From NCBI GenBank assembly GCA_947650285.1, contig CANTFL010000389.1, forward strand, positions 558,001 through 622,000: 64,000 nt of DNA. The letters are read 5' to 3'. Below the pieces are notes generated by a model that was not told the DNA's origin, did not search any database, and saw only the letters and a program-made list of their open reading frames with translations. The translations under genes and the position numbers were made by a program. This DNA is from Hyaloperonospora brassicae. Lineage: Eukaryota > Oomycota > Peronosporomycetes > Peronosporales > Peronosporaceae. Below are positions 53,201 through 64,000 of the stretch, piece by piece (position 1 is the stretch's first letter; each line of letters begins with the position of its first letter).

Positions 53201-55290
53201 AGGATGATTGGTCTCGATGATCTTCTTACAGAGAAAATGACTAATTCATTTAGAGTAGTCATAAGTGCTGGTGCATGATTTTTTGCTTGAATGTACGCAT
53301 GAGGACAACGCCTCCGACGATCATAAACGTGGAAATGGCTTTTCGAGTCCGTCAATACTGCCGAACTGACCGGCATCTTGTCAAAATTTACTGTTAGTAG
53401 CTCCTGAATAGTTAGCAGTCAAGTGCCGAAATGACCTGTGCTATAGTGGCCCTTTTTGGCCGCTTACAAAGCTGAGAGCATGGCAAATGAATCTGGATAC
53501 TGATTAAATAAGTCTGGAGGTCGATAGCCAACTGATTATCATTTGCTGACCGTTCACGGTAAAAACTGTGAGCTTCGTCTACAAAATCAGGACATGGCTA
53601 CTTGATTCTAATTCTCACTGTGCCAGGATTCAGCCGGGATGCTAAATCCGCTTACTGCCCGTAACCTAGCCGGGACAGCTCATATCTACAAAAATGTGTC
53701 CTTCATCCAGTTGCGTTAGTTCTATCGTGGTGGTGCCACCCGTCTCAGGTACGGCAATTAATGGCCGCAAATTGACGCTGTGGGTCAACTCTCGTTGCCC
53801 GGTACCACAAAAGGTACCGCTGATATCGAGTGTTGGATGTCCTTTCATCTTCTACTCTTTCGAAAGGAGCCTTGTAGGCGTAGTGCTGCCCTCCGTGATC
53901 ATATGACCTAAGCTGGTCCTAGCTGTGCGCATTCACCTCTAGAAATAGATGATTTGTCAAATTTATCGAAAGATCAAACTCAGTTACGGCTATATGTGCA
54001 TACGTCAAGATAAAATAATTCGATGCTAAACTGATTGAAATGATGTTTATAGGCGATGACATTATTGTGGCAGATGTCCACCGATCAAAGACATCGCCGA
54101 TATATTTATATTTCTTTGCATTGCGTAAATTCATATTACTGAGACAACTCAAGTTTAAGCAGTTGTGCTACGCCTGACTCAATGCTTTCTGTTTTTCAAG
54201 CGTGAATCTGAGAAATAGCTATTTTATTCCTGGCCTTATTTTCCATTGTTTGTATCTCCCTCATGATATTACGCGCAACGTTCTTCGTTTAACGATCAAA
54301 GTGTAAGAAATTTGTCAAAGGTCAAAGTAAATGAAAGAGTGAACATACATTAGAGCTGAACATTAGACGAATGCCCAAATCTCGGCCTCTTTCTATGCAC
54401 CCGACCTTTCTCGTATATCTTTCTGTAATTATAGCGAATATCGGCTTGGCCCTCGTATCGGTACGAATCAGGTAATTCCGTCGCTGAGGCGGACCAAATC
54501 AATTCCATGCAGGACTTTATAAATTCTTCCAACGCACTGGTGATTGTCGGCAGCAATTTGTCTCTTTAATCGTAACGGGGTTACACAACGTGTGTGAGTT
54601 ACACCAGGGACGGAGTCCCATTAAAGATAATGCTAGAACAGTATATCAGCTTATGGAACTGACGTGTGTCAGTCACCGAAATACGTGAATTTAGAAGCGG
54701 CATTTTTTAAAACATTTGTGTCTAGATTAAGTACGTTCTTCTTAGGTGTTCTTCTGATAAAAGAAGAAATTATATTTAATTTGCATTTTGATATGCGAAA
54801 GACGCGTGTCTTTCTAAGTCTTATTGCGATCGTTTAACAGTATATTATGCGCATTGATAAGGCAGCTACCCTTGGAGCACTCTGTGCGGGATTCTCTATA
54901 TCGTTCGGTCCCCTGGAACCGGTACCGCAGGCTCTCTGATTTTGTTGACTAAGTCGGGTTCTCTATGCCAAAAGTTGCTCGTAGAGCGTTAAGTCTTCCT
55001 GTGACTTAAAAATCTGAGTTGCTCCGCTACATTCGTGATATGATGAGATTTCTGCTAGTTCAAAGGCAGGGAAGGTTGTCGGTAAGTATGCGTGAACGAA
55101 AGCAATTTTTAGGGCAGGTGATATCCGTCTGGATGTCCGCAAGTCCAAAGTACTCCATATACACGCACAAAATTGTCAAAACCTGGTCGAGGGAAGCCTT
55201 GCAAGTAGACTGATGTTTGACGATTCAAGACAGCAAGGCAAATTTCTTTCGGTACCACAACAGCGACACCACCACTATTTTCAGCAACAC
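47242..55290. other. Eight-kilobase stretch with no recognised gene
   Basis: No motif-bearing frame on either strand. A 53-bp tandem duplication at 49587-49692 is listed separately. No LTR or TIR pairs were seen. Confidence 0.5.
49587..49692 (+). repeat. Tandem duplication of 53 bp, about 85% identical
   Basis: Both units start GACGA-TGCACTGAGT and share GTGTGGGTTGC-AACAA and TCAAAGTGAC. Each reads D-[ED/DD]-C-T-E-[FY]-V-W-V-A-N-N when its own frame is used, but the 53-base period shifts the frame between units. The source of this short coding-like piece is not recognised. Confidence 0.6.
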
Positions 55291-55685
55291 TTCAATGGGG
55301 CACACTTTACCAATTACTGGTAAATTTCTGTATACAGTTTGGCACAAGGGTGCGTGACCCCGTGTGGCACGTACACGTGAGCGTTGATAAAGTGCGAGGG
55401 ATTTGAGCAAAGAATGATCTATATCCAATAAAATGTATAACAATACTATGTTTTGATATATGTACCTGTCTTTTACTTAACCTTCTTTGTCTTACGTGAA
55501 GTATATGTATAAAATTCACAATGTCAGTTTCTCGCTCACCATGCATCATGCGCGCCCAGCAGCGACTTGTGGAAAATCGGTTGAATAGAGGTCGATGTCA
55601 ACCGACAAGTGGAACAACCAACGAATATAAACTTTGCAGAATATTTGTCATCAATATTTGCTTTACTAGGCAATATTGATAGGGA
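55291..55685. mobile_element. Truncated, divergent LTR of the TGTAACGGGG family
   Basis: Blocks match the solo LTRs: ATGGGGCACACT near the start, GCACAAGGGTGCGTG with GCACGTACACGTGA (55340-55380), CTCACCATGCATCATGCGCGCCCAGCAGCGA (55535-55566) and CAAGTGGAACAACCAACGAATAT. Similarity fades near 55685 and the terminal CGGGCTCACCCCGTTACA is missing. Start bases are TTCAATGGGG. Confidence 0.55.
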
Positions 55686-55861
55686 AAGCTTTATCCATCC
55701 ACCACCCAAACGTTATCCGTCCCACCCCAAATTATTTTTGATTGGCTATTACCCACCGTTGTGATTGGTCAAAGAGAATGAACGCAACTATAAGAATTTC
55801 AACATTCACAAGACACTCACCTTCAAATTTCAACCTTCCCTGTTACAACAACTCTATCAAA

Positions 55862-56001
55862 ATGAAGACCCTTACTCCCCCCTTCACAATTGGACATGCC
55901 TCTCTTACTGAGACTCAAGCTGCTGTATAGGCCCATGCAATGTCACAGGGATATGTCAAATGTGCGCAAAAATGGTACAATTTACACTTTGGCTCCTTCT
56001 A
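55862..56001 (+). pseudogene. Possible FAR1-type transposase head fragment
   Basis: After an AT-rich leader with two ATTGG boxes (55740, 55775), an ATG at 55862 opens MKTLTPPFTIGHASLTETQA, interrupted by TAG at 55928-55930. It continues in frame as AHAMSQGYVKCAQKW to a TAG at 55999. The pattern T-x-x-Q-A-x-x-A-x-A-x-S-Q-G resembles the N-terminus of FAR1-like MULE proteins. It points away from the MULE that starts next to it on the minus strand, so it may come from another copy. Confidence 0.35.
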
Positions 56002-56028
56002 GATTATAAACTTGTTTTACATCTACAT

Positions 56029-58200
56029 TTAAAGCTGTGTGGCATGTACGTGCATTGTGCCCTGCCTGGAAACACCGTCCACAGCGTCGACGAGGTGCAG
56101 GATTAGCAGCTGCATTTCTGAACTCAAAAGCGGATGGCAAGCGACGTGTTGACCCTGTTGGCCGGCCTCACGTCTCTGCTCGCACAGGATCACCGACAAT
56201 AACATCATAAGAGACTGCAAGCACACTCTCCAGAAGAATGCGCTTGCGATAACTCTTAGAATCATCACAGTCATCCGCAATTCTCTTCAATGTTGTCTCC
56301 ATTGATGGCAGAACAACATCTGCAACATTTGGCGGTGGTGGCTGGACCAACTACCAATGCTGATCGAAGTCATTGAAGGTTAGCACTACCATTGCCCGGC
56401 TGCGTCTGCGGTGGCGCATTTCATGCTGGCATAAATAGCCCATTGTCGATCCAAAATGACCAAGACATATGTTGCTGACCTCTTCATTTTTAATCCTGCA
56501 AATGTAGTAGCTGGTATGCGCCGCGCAGTGCATGCACCGAGATCTTTCCCATCACCTGCAATTAAGAGTTCCCAATCTTAGATTGACCATTTCCCGCTCT
56601 GCTGCATTTTGCTGCACAATAGCAGCCATCTGACCTTCACATACGAGCCGAACTGCGTCATTTCCTGCCAGTTAGTGACGTGATAATGCACATATCTGTC
56701 AGCAACAGCATGGACCTCATGTGATTTAACTAGAAGATCCACTTACCTGTTGATGTCCTGATCCGTTTCTTGAGGGCTGCATGTGCGCTCTCCACACGTG
56801 AAGTTGATACGTGCCCATAATTTTTCTTCTTGCGTTAGAATGCTGACACAAACTTCTCCTTGTACAACAGCCAGGTGTCATTGCAGAAGCGCATAACATG
56901 CGCTAGAATCTTTCCCTCATGCATCGCCTGGATGTTTAGCATTTATTGGCAACTGTTAGAATAAAACTAGATTAAGAAATTTTATGGAAAAGGAAGACAA
57001 ACTTTTACCTATGTTGTTCTTGGTAACCTTCAACAGTGGTAGCACTGATCATAGCATTCCATGTCTTCAAAATTTCCTCCCATGCTTCTGCTGTGAAGAC
57101 TGCCTAATGCTTGGCCAGGATATTTTTTGTGGATAGGCCACCTGCACAGCAGCATGTTGGCAGTGGGAAATGTGTCATCAAGCGCACCCATGAGTGCAAG
57201 CTCACGATCAGTCACAAAGGTCACATTGTTGGTGGGGAGATTGTAGTCTTCAAACACATCTCGAAGGTGATGCACAGCCCAACGGTAATCTGCAGCTGTC
57301 TCTCTTTACATAAAGCTGCACGCAAAGTATAAGCTTTGGTTGGATGATGTGGCACCAACAACATGAAACAGAGGCATTACATGCATGTTTGTATGTTGCA
57401 TCTAGTAGCCACACTTCACCGGCACAAAACGTTTGGCAGATCTCACGGGTGCAGGGTGAAGTAACCAGGAGATGGGTGAGCCTATGCTCACTGTCGATCT
57501 GTGAGAAGTGATGGAAAGCATCACCAAGGCTGTCCAGGAGAGCTGAAATGAGAGAGCGGCCATTGAGCATCCGGGCCAGTTCCCTATTGCTAATGTTGCG
57601 AACATTCTGGCCTGTCAGCATAACACCTCCTTTATATTGAATTGAGGTGGTGATACGGCTGTTTGGAACAAGTGCACGTAAAAGCTTCAATACTCTTTGG
57701 TTTTGTTCTGGTGTGAGCATGCCAGTGAAAATAGCAATTTGATAAAGCAAAACAACTTAATTAATAATTTGAAGGGACTCTTCGAATATACTGGTTGATT
57801 AACAATTATACCCTTCAGTGCACTCATCAGCTTGATGTGCATCTATCATTCTTGGCCCTCGCACTACAATACATACACACTGACATAACACGCAATCATA
57901 AACAACACAATCGTCATCCATAGTAAGTACTTACCTGTTGCTGCCACTGCTCGCGAGCGGCATTGTGTCCCAACGGGATCCTCACGACCACGAGTTCATA
58001 TGCCAATGACGGGCCCACATGCAATGTGCACACTGCGAGTTGGCACTTCGGCGCGTGGGCGCTCATTGATAAGTGAACGCACGTTGGTAGAAAATGGAGC
58101 GTTCGGGACCATGCGTGACAGTTGTCTATTTAATGGATAGACTCGGTAGCAATCAAGCAGTTTCTTGTCCCATGTTGCAGTCCAGTTTAATGAGGTTGAC
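56029..58200 (-). pseudogene. Second MULE transposase, minus strand, with zinc knuckle
   Basis: Read from right to left. NRVLKLLRALVPNSRITTSI and RNISNRELARMLNGRS (about 57700-57560) lead into the catalytic region VWLLDATYKHACN (first Asp, 57410), then HHLRDVFEDYNLP and FVTDRELALMGALDD (second Asp, 57205). After a broken part come DTWLLYKEKFVSAF and TSRVESAHAALKKRIRTSTG (56850-56755), followed by a splice-donor-like GTAAGT. The C-terminus carries a zinc knuckle, CGRCFQAGHNARTC (56085-56043). Several stops and frame changes lie between the parts; some may be introns. MULE transposases cut and paste DNA between long inverted repeats, which I could not find here. The 58200 border is a guess. Confidence 0.72.
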
Positions 58201-58855
58201 ACTATTTAGCGTGTTTTTTATACCTGAGTTGAGTATAGTACTGGTTTTGGAACTTTTATGCATTTGTGGTACTGGTTTTGAGATTTACTCTAACTTTAAT
58301 GGTATGTTACCGGCTTACTCCATTACAAACAGGCAATGCGTAATTTGATCGTCCTTAAGTAAAAAATGAAAAGCATGCTACATGATAAGATGCATGCCAT
58401 CGTTTGCAGGTACAATATGGTGTAGTTATTAACATCTGAATAGGCGCTCTGCACAGATTTCTTGGGCTGGATGCCCTCATCATCCTATTCGACCGCTACA
58501 CATGTAACGGGGCGAACTTGTAACATAATCTTATTATCATAAAAATTGACAATAATGGAATGTTAAATTAAATGCTTCTCCTAAAATATCACAACGCAAC
58601 GTGATATTCTAAAAGAAATTCAACCGTCTACTCTCTAGTTGATACATATAAAATGCTCTCATACACTAATTCGCTGCTTGACACGCGCGGTGCGGGCGAG
58701 TAGACGTCACAATACATGCTCGTATACATTAAGGTACATGTAATAGACCGAGGAAAATGTTTTGGGTTTAATTGTGCTCGATAAAGTTTACTTTCCGCTA
58801 CTAAGTTACATTGTCTAGTAGTTATGCCTTCCTATGTATTGTGTACGTGAGGTGA

Positions 58856-59146
58856 CAGGGCACTGACAACCTCTCTGTTAACAAGATTTTTCTACGTGCT
58901 CTGCTGCAAAAGAATAATGAGCACGATATTGACTGGAAGTTTGTGACACATTCTCTCACTTCAAAATATGCCATCTCTGCCCCTTTGCGTGACATTGTGG
59001 ATGTAAGAGCTAGGTGCGCAGTAACACTTGGCTCTCAGAGGCAAACACGCCTTGCAAGATACATCAAGAGTGTTGTGAGCAAACGATGTACCTATAGACG
59101 ACTTACGACGCCTCGTGATTATCAATTGAGTAGCACATTCAAATAA
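58856..59146 (+). pseudogene. Open frame of 96 codons, unrecognised
   Basis: Open between a TGA at 58853 and a TAA at 59144-59146, without an ATG. Its composition is protein-like (FLRALLQKNNEHDIDWKFV, then LRDIVDVRARCAVTLGSQRQ) and basic at the end. It could be an exon or a transposon fragment. No known family comes to mind. Confidence 0.25.
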
Positions 59147-59620
59147 AAATGGGCATGTATAGCGCATTCTTTGCTTGGATTGTTCGATCAAAGATAAATT
59201 AATGGTAGAATCGCCTCGAAACTGCTATTCCAATACCAAGAATTGTCCGAATGTAGTGCAACCACCGCCCAATTTAGTTTAAGCTAACGTTAAAAGCATC
59301 GTGCGCGTGACACTGTCCTAAACACGCTGTTGGTTAGTGTACAGTCCATTTAGAACAATTATCTACACGTCATTCGTGATGTAGCACCATGGAAGCGTCG
59401 ATCAGGCCCCTTAGCGCACACTAGCGTGTATGTTTGTTCATATCGCTTGGAAAAAGGGAAAATGTGCGTGTTGCAGTACTAGACTGCTCACTATACATAA
59501 GTTTGTAACGCACCAACACCTTCTCCCTTGAGCTTTGCTGAATACGTTATCACTGACGAAACATTAACTTTCACCTGTTTTGTTTGGACGCGTTTTAGTG
59601 CCTAAATATCGACAATTTTC

Positions 59621-59773
59621 ATGATTTTGTACCGAAATGAGCGCGCGTTTGACCAATGTGAAGTCAAATTCGATGCAATTGTTCGGATCGAACGAATTCG
59701 CAATGTCCGTCAAAATTCGCATCTAGAATTTGTGTCAGATTTACAAATCACATTCCAACTGAAGAAATCGTAG
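59621..59773 (+). CDS. Small open frame of 50 codons, unrecognised
   Basis: ATG at 59621, TAG at 59771-59773. The product mixes hydrophobic and charged residues (AFDQCEVKFDAIVRIERIRN), which looks more protein-like than its surroundings. Too short to judge; may be chance. Confidence 0.15.
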   Translation: MILYRNERAFDQCEVKFDAIVRIERIRNVRQNSHLEFVSDLQITFQLKKS

Positions 59774-62700
59774 ATTTCTTTTTTTACGAACAGAACACCG
59801 CATTTTACTGAGGATGTTTCATTAGATGTGTGCGGAAGCACACCACGGGATAAGCTTCACCTGACAGTTGGTCGCCTGAAAAATAGCAGCATGTTCTCTC
59901 TCATCGGAATGTATTTCCAGTTACTCGCCGTATGAACTCCTAGCTTTAGTGTGCTGTATTGGCTTCGCACTCAGCAGAATCCTAATGATCCGTATTCTGC
60001 TGCGGTTTGTAATGTGTGCAATCAGGTCTGCTTGTTGATGTTTGCTGAGTCAAGATCGAATGGCAAGTTTTGTGTGTAAGTCAAGCCGTCAGGTAGAATC
60101 GTGACGATTGATGCACGCGAAGGTCGAGCGTCCACCTCTCACTCTCGACTACGAGAAGCAGTGAGATTGGGCTGGGACTCGGCGAGCTGGAGAGGACGAG
60201 GAGGACGAATAAAGTAGACGAAATATAATTCCCGTTCTACCACTATCCAATCTAACATCACTGAGCCGGCTTCGAGAAAGAGATGCAAAAGTATTTGGGT
60301 TTATGCTGAGCACCCAAACGCCAACAGCCTCATCCACTCGTCGAGTTACGCGCACTCCTCGCGTGCATGCGTAGCCCTTATAGTTGTCCTTGCTGCGTCT
60401 TCTAGAGCGCCTGATACATCGCACATCTTGTTCGCACTGAAGCAGGAGCCTGGACAATTGCGTGAACTTTATGCCAGATATGCCTGTACTCTGTGAGAAC
60501 TCCGTCTTTTCGATATAGCTACGGCAGACCGACGTGTGGGTGAGTGGTATCAGATATAGTAGAATTAGAAATCCTAGCACGGGCTCAATCTAGAGACACG
60601 ACAAAGCTATGTTTGCAGTGTGGTGTTGCGTCACAGTTCAGCCGCACGTCCAAGATGATAAGGCATCACTACGCGAAGATACCGGGTGCAATTGTGTGGA
60701 GGTAAACTGCTGTAGCCGCTAGAAGTGCTCTCAAGACGACTCGAGATGATGATATTTATTTTTCTCGCTTAGCAGCAGAGATACTCTCTAACTTTCTGCT
60801 CCTCATCGACCAATTTGTCTTCGTTCGTACTTTGTTGCGGTTGCTGTAGCTGTTCAGGCATGATGAGACATCGCGTTTCGTTTCTTCCGTGCTTCTCTGT
60901 TGAGCACACCAGCAACACCAACTAGTGGAGTTGCTTCGTCATACAACAACCTCGGCAACACATCCGCGAATACGTCCCACCATGCTGAATCCATCTGCCG
61001 TTCGTTGATTGTAAGCATCTACAGAGGTCACGTATACATTTTATCCTCAGTTTCGTGCTCGAGGCAGAACGGCTACCATGAAGATGGAAAGCTTTATAGG
61101 GTTCCTATCAATCTTGATCAATAAGATTGATGCAAAATAGTGCCTTCATTTTATGCCTTTTATGTCACATTGGCAAAGATGGTGCTCGCGTTCGCTAGCT
61201 TCCCCCCATCAACGTTTAACTTCCGGTAACCTCCTTGACCGGGCGTCCTTCGAGCTTGCTCTACGGCGGCTGATTGAGAAGCAATACGTTTCTGCTAGAA
61301 GGAGCGATGTGGCTTATTACTGCATTATCATCTCCAACGTGCTTTGTTTTATGGGTACGAGACACGCAATCGTTACAATCGACATGTGAATGGCTTGTCG
61401 ACAAATATCCCTTCTTTGTGAAGGGGTTTCATGATCATCTTTTACATGGTTATCGTGTGCAAGATGCCTGAAATATCCTGAGCCAGGATATAAACGCCGG
61501 TCGCGGCAGCTGATCGTGGCTGACTCCCGCGTAAGGCGGGCGTCCACTTGGCTCTTGAATTAACAATCCAAGGCAAGCATGAAGCCGGGGCCCATGGATA
61601 GATAGCAGTGATGGCGGCCCGATGTTCGCGGATCAGCTAAAAGCCCTTCTTTGATCACAATGGTTAGGACAGAGTGGGTGCCGTAATCGCTGCGCATATC
61701 AAGATGAAGGCTGCGAAGGACTCTGTTTGCTGCACAATGACCCGCCCACGCTTCATCGAGCAGGAAAAAGACATGACGTAGGACACTGGCCTTTTTCAGC
61801 CCCTATGTTCTTTTTTGCAACAAGTGACGTGTTCCCGATCAGTCCGCTCTTGTTTCGGGCGTCCTCTAACACAAGATCCTTTCCGTCGTGTCGCTTTTTA
61901 ATCGGATCTGGCGAGGCCTCCAAATCCTGTGTCGATGCCGTAAAGAAGCTTAAAGATTCACGCAGAAGTCTGATCGCGCAGCTGTGTGCGGTTATCCCCA
62001 TCTTCATCTACAGCTCATTTGATCGTGTGGATAGCAGTAACACTAAGGTTCGTTTTCCACTCGGTCCACAGCGTTTTTTTGGCGTGGCGGAGTAGTACTG
62101 TTCCTTTCAATTGCTCCAATCTGCTGTTTGTTCCATTGATCTCGTGCCTGAAAACGACCTCGCAGCTTCTTGACTCGCGCCACCTCCGCGAGAGTCTCAC
62201 ATATTCATCTTCGAGTCACATCAAAGCGAAAGAGTTCTAGACGTGATCGAATCGATGCACGTTCTGTGGCAGCCAGCAGCTTTGCAGGTCCGTTGCGTCC
62301 AAAAGTGCCGCCTCTCGAATGCATCCTATCGCGCAACCGCATTGCATGGCTACATGCATAGAGCTTTCCGTCCGACCGCCCAGGACGAGAGAGCACTACA
62401 CTGGCAAAGGGCTCACTTGCAAGTCGCCCCGAGAGTCTCTCGAATCCCGTCTCATCCCACCTGCTGGTGCGACTGCCGGCTGTCACGCTATCTGTCTGTC
62501 TGTCTGTCGTGTCCAGGGATACAGTAGATTGCAAGTCGCCCAGCGAGTCCTCTATTGTCTCGTTCAGTGCACCCTCTGTCCTGTCGTCCGCCACCCGCTC
62601 CGTATCGTCGAGACGAAGAACCCCACGTGCCCGACCCCACCTGCCCACACACTGTCAGTAGAAACGCGTCCGTCATCCGCTCGCCCCTTTCTCATGTGTT

Positions 62701-62780
62701 TTCCACCATCGTCACCGCTTCTCCGTCGTTGATTACGTCCCACGTGTCTTCTGCTTCTCCTCTCGTCCAGAGCTCTCCCA

Positions 62781-62833
62781 CACAACAACAACAACAACGA
62801 CAACAACAACGACAACAACAACAACAACAACAT
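62781..62833 (+). repeat. CAA/CGACAA microsatellite
   Basis: (CAA)n interrupted by CGA triplets, about 53 bp, 190 bases before the right-hand gene. Confidence 0.9.
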
Positions 62834-62839
62834 CAATCG

Positions 62840-62999
62840 CTCACCCATTCACCCACTCACTCTCTCTCACTCTCTCACTTAGCCACTCACTCACTCACTC
62901 TTTCTCCCACTCACTCACTCGCTCACTCACTTTATCTGTCTCTGACTCTCTCACCAACTCGCTGACTCTCTCGGTCTGACTCTCTCGGTCTGACTCTCG
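62840..62999 (+). repeat. CTCA/CTCT low-complexity tract
   Basis: CACTCACT and CTCTCTC units run to about 62945, followed by repeated CTCTCGGTCTGA at 62966-62995. Pyrimidine-rich on the coding strand of the next gene, so possibly part of its leader. Confidence 0.8.
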
Positions 63000-63021
63000 C
63001 TCGCTCGAGCAGCTCCTTCCA

Positions 63022-64000
63022 ATGGCTTTGACGCCCATTGCCTCCGAGCACCAAGCGCGAGTCTGCGGCCGCGCACGCGCCAATGAGATCTTCCGCCCCG
63101 TGCGCTGGAGACGCATTGCCGCTGCGTCCAGCGATGACGCGGCCGCAAAGCTCTACGAACACGCGCACGCGCCAAAGAGCGATCCCCGAACCGGTCGCTG
63201 CTCGTACTCTGTGCGGGCGGTCGACGTGTTGTGCGCGTCAATGGCCGAAGTTGAGGCCGTGCTCACTGGCGGCGCAGTTGCTCGACGCCGGCGGTCGAAA
63301 GCAGTGGCGGACGAGCCCGAGCTGCCGCATGTGTTGACGCGGCTGCTGCCCCACACGTTTGTGGCGCACGGAGCCGTTGTGCAGTACCCGAGTTTCGAGC
63401 ACGCGAGCAGTGAGCGGGAGACAGTGGGGCTGCGGTTCGCTCGACGGCGGCCCTTTCGCGTGCAGAAGGAGGAGAAGAAGGAGAAGGAGAGGCACGAGAT
63501 TAGTGGTGGCAAGGACGATGACGAGGAAGAGGACGAGAGGGACTTATTGAAGAAGAAGAAGAAGAAGAACAAGAAGAAGCAGTTGGGGATCATGCTAAAG
63601 AAGAAGAAGAAGACGAAGGAGAAGGAGAAGAGAGAGGTGGGGAAGAAGAAAGATATGGGGAAGGAGAGTGATGGGGTTGCGCGCGAGTCGCTGGAGAATC
63701 ACGTGCTGCTGGAGTATACGCTGTCGACAAAGCTGCAGCGGTCGTCGACTCGGGACAAGAAAGCGCCGATGTCGTCGGAGGGGTCGAAACCGGATGACGG
63801 ACAGGTGTCAGTGCCGTCGCTGCTACATTTGTATCGATCAGTGAGTGCCCCGACGTTTGGGGAGAAACGGCCCGAGTTCCGACCAGAGCGCCTGGCGCAC
63901 GACCAAGTGAGTATCACGTATATTATCCAGGACCTGACCTGGTGTTCGAAGGAGTGTGTTGGGGAGAAGGAGGGGCCGCGTGCTCACGACGGTGAGCAGA
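63022..64000 (+). CDS. Lysine-rich protein, possible oomycete START-like domain (partial)
   Basis: Open from the ATG at 63022 to the window end: 326 codons, no stop. An in-frame TGA at 62977 with no ATG between supports this start. Residues 1-50 begin MALTPIASEHQARVCGRA. RCSYSVRAVDVLCASMAEVE (59-78), LTRLLPHTFVAHGAVVQYPS (105-124) and VGLRFARRRPF (135-145) follow. Residues 149-215 are a basic insertion, KEEKKEKE and two Lys runs around 177-197, with an acidic DDDEEEDERD inside. Then LENHVLLEYTLSTKLQ (224-239), and SVPSLLHLYRSVSAP. The order and spacing recall the lipid-binding START-like domains, often with a FYVE finger, that are numerous in oomycetes; this is from memory and not certain. 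The Lys insertion is unusual and sits on a long purine tract. No signal peptide or membrane segment. Confidence 0.75.
   Translation, partial: MALTPIASEHQARVCGRARANEIFRPVRWRRIAAASSDDAAAKLYEHAHAPKSDPRTGRCSYSVRAVDVLCASMAEVEAVLTGGAVARRRRSKAVADEPELPHVLTRLLPHTFVAHGAVVQYPSFEHASSERETVGLRFARRRPFRVQKEEKKEKERHEISGGKDDDEEEDERDLLKKKKKKNKKKQLGIMLKKKKKTKEKEKREVGKKKDMGKESDGVARESLENHVLLEYTLSTKLQRSSTRDKKAPMSSEGSKPDDGQVSVPSLLHLYRSVSAPTFGEKRPEFRPERLAHDQVSITYIIQDLTWCSKECVGEKEGPRAHDGEQ

Larger units (their letters stand above)
58201..63021. other. Intergenic stretch before the right-hand gene
   Basis: Holds two unrecognised plus-strand frames (58856-59146 and 59621-59773) and, near the right end, simple repeats. 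GC content rises after about 62200, as expected close to a gene. A TGTAACGGGGC at 58503 looks like an LTR start, but the bases after it do not follow the family. Confidence 0.4.

Noticed and set aside
58503..58740. Possible further LTR beginning TGTAACGGGGC
   Set aside because: Only the first dozen bases agree with the family; the expected internal blocks and the CCCCGTTACA end are missing.
60149..60580. 143-codon minus-strand frame with a hydrophobic start resembling a signal peptide
   Set aside because: The first codon is GTG, no ATG stands near it, and the body is Ser/Arg-rich without RXLR or other motif.
61727..62095. 122-codon plus-strand frame
   Set aside because: First codon is TTG; both strands are open here because of base composition and no motif supports either.
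62205..62648. 147-codon minus-strand frame divergent from the right-hand gene
   Set aside because: Starts with GTG, has no ATG until late, and its Thr/Asp/Arg-rich product follows local repeats; not convincing as a gene.

Overview
This window looks like a gene-poor stretch of a plant-pathogenic oomycete genome, most likely in the Peronosporales. The call rests on content, not on any database match: a secreted RXLR-type effector candidate and decayed WY-type effector copies, two Ty1/copia elements primed by an initiator tRNA-Met half molecule, FAR1-type MULE transposases, a jerky-like DDE transposase of a kind I associate with oomycetes, and a very short (51-nt) intron. Species cannot be fixed from the sequence.

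Layout. 1-934 (minus): the N-terminal 311 residues of a coiled-coil protein that runs off the left edge. 4797-9142: an RXLR/WY-type effector pseudogene, a solo LTR, and a short RXLR candidate whose signal peptide resembles that of the pseudogene. 11904-17009: copia element A (minus), complete between LTRs, flanked by TGTCC duplications, with a broken coding region. 19708-20150: a second effector fragment. 20501-20966: a solo LTR flanked by GACGG. 23762-24520 (minus): an intact electron transfer flavoprotein beta subunit, the only complete housekeeping gene here. 26052-26509: a third solo LTR. 28792-33673: copia element B (minus), younger than A, flanked by TTAGT. 33679-41700: a long stretch with nothing recognisable. 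41719-47241: a decayed jerky-like DDE transposon with a MULE (44091-47127) apparently inserted in it. 47242-55290: another featureless stretch. 55291-58200: a truncated LTR and a second, intron-containing MULE. 63022-64000 (plus): the start of a lysine-rich protein, possibly with an oomycete START-like domain, running off the right edge.

Only four protein genes look usable: the two edge genes, ETFB and the short effector candidate. Most of the rest is mobile DNA, its remains, or unrecognisable sequence. The two copia elements share the same primer-binding site although their LTRs are unrelated, and in element B that site contains the gag start codon. I found no CRISPR array, rRNA, convincing tRNA, or clearly new system. 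The most informative signals are the primer-site/start-codon overlap, the decayed effector family, the nested transposons and the kind of nonsense mutations in the copia elements.
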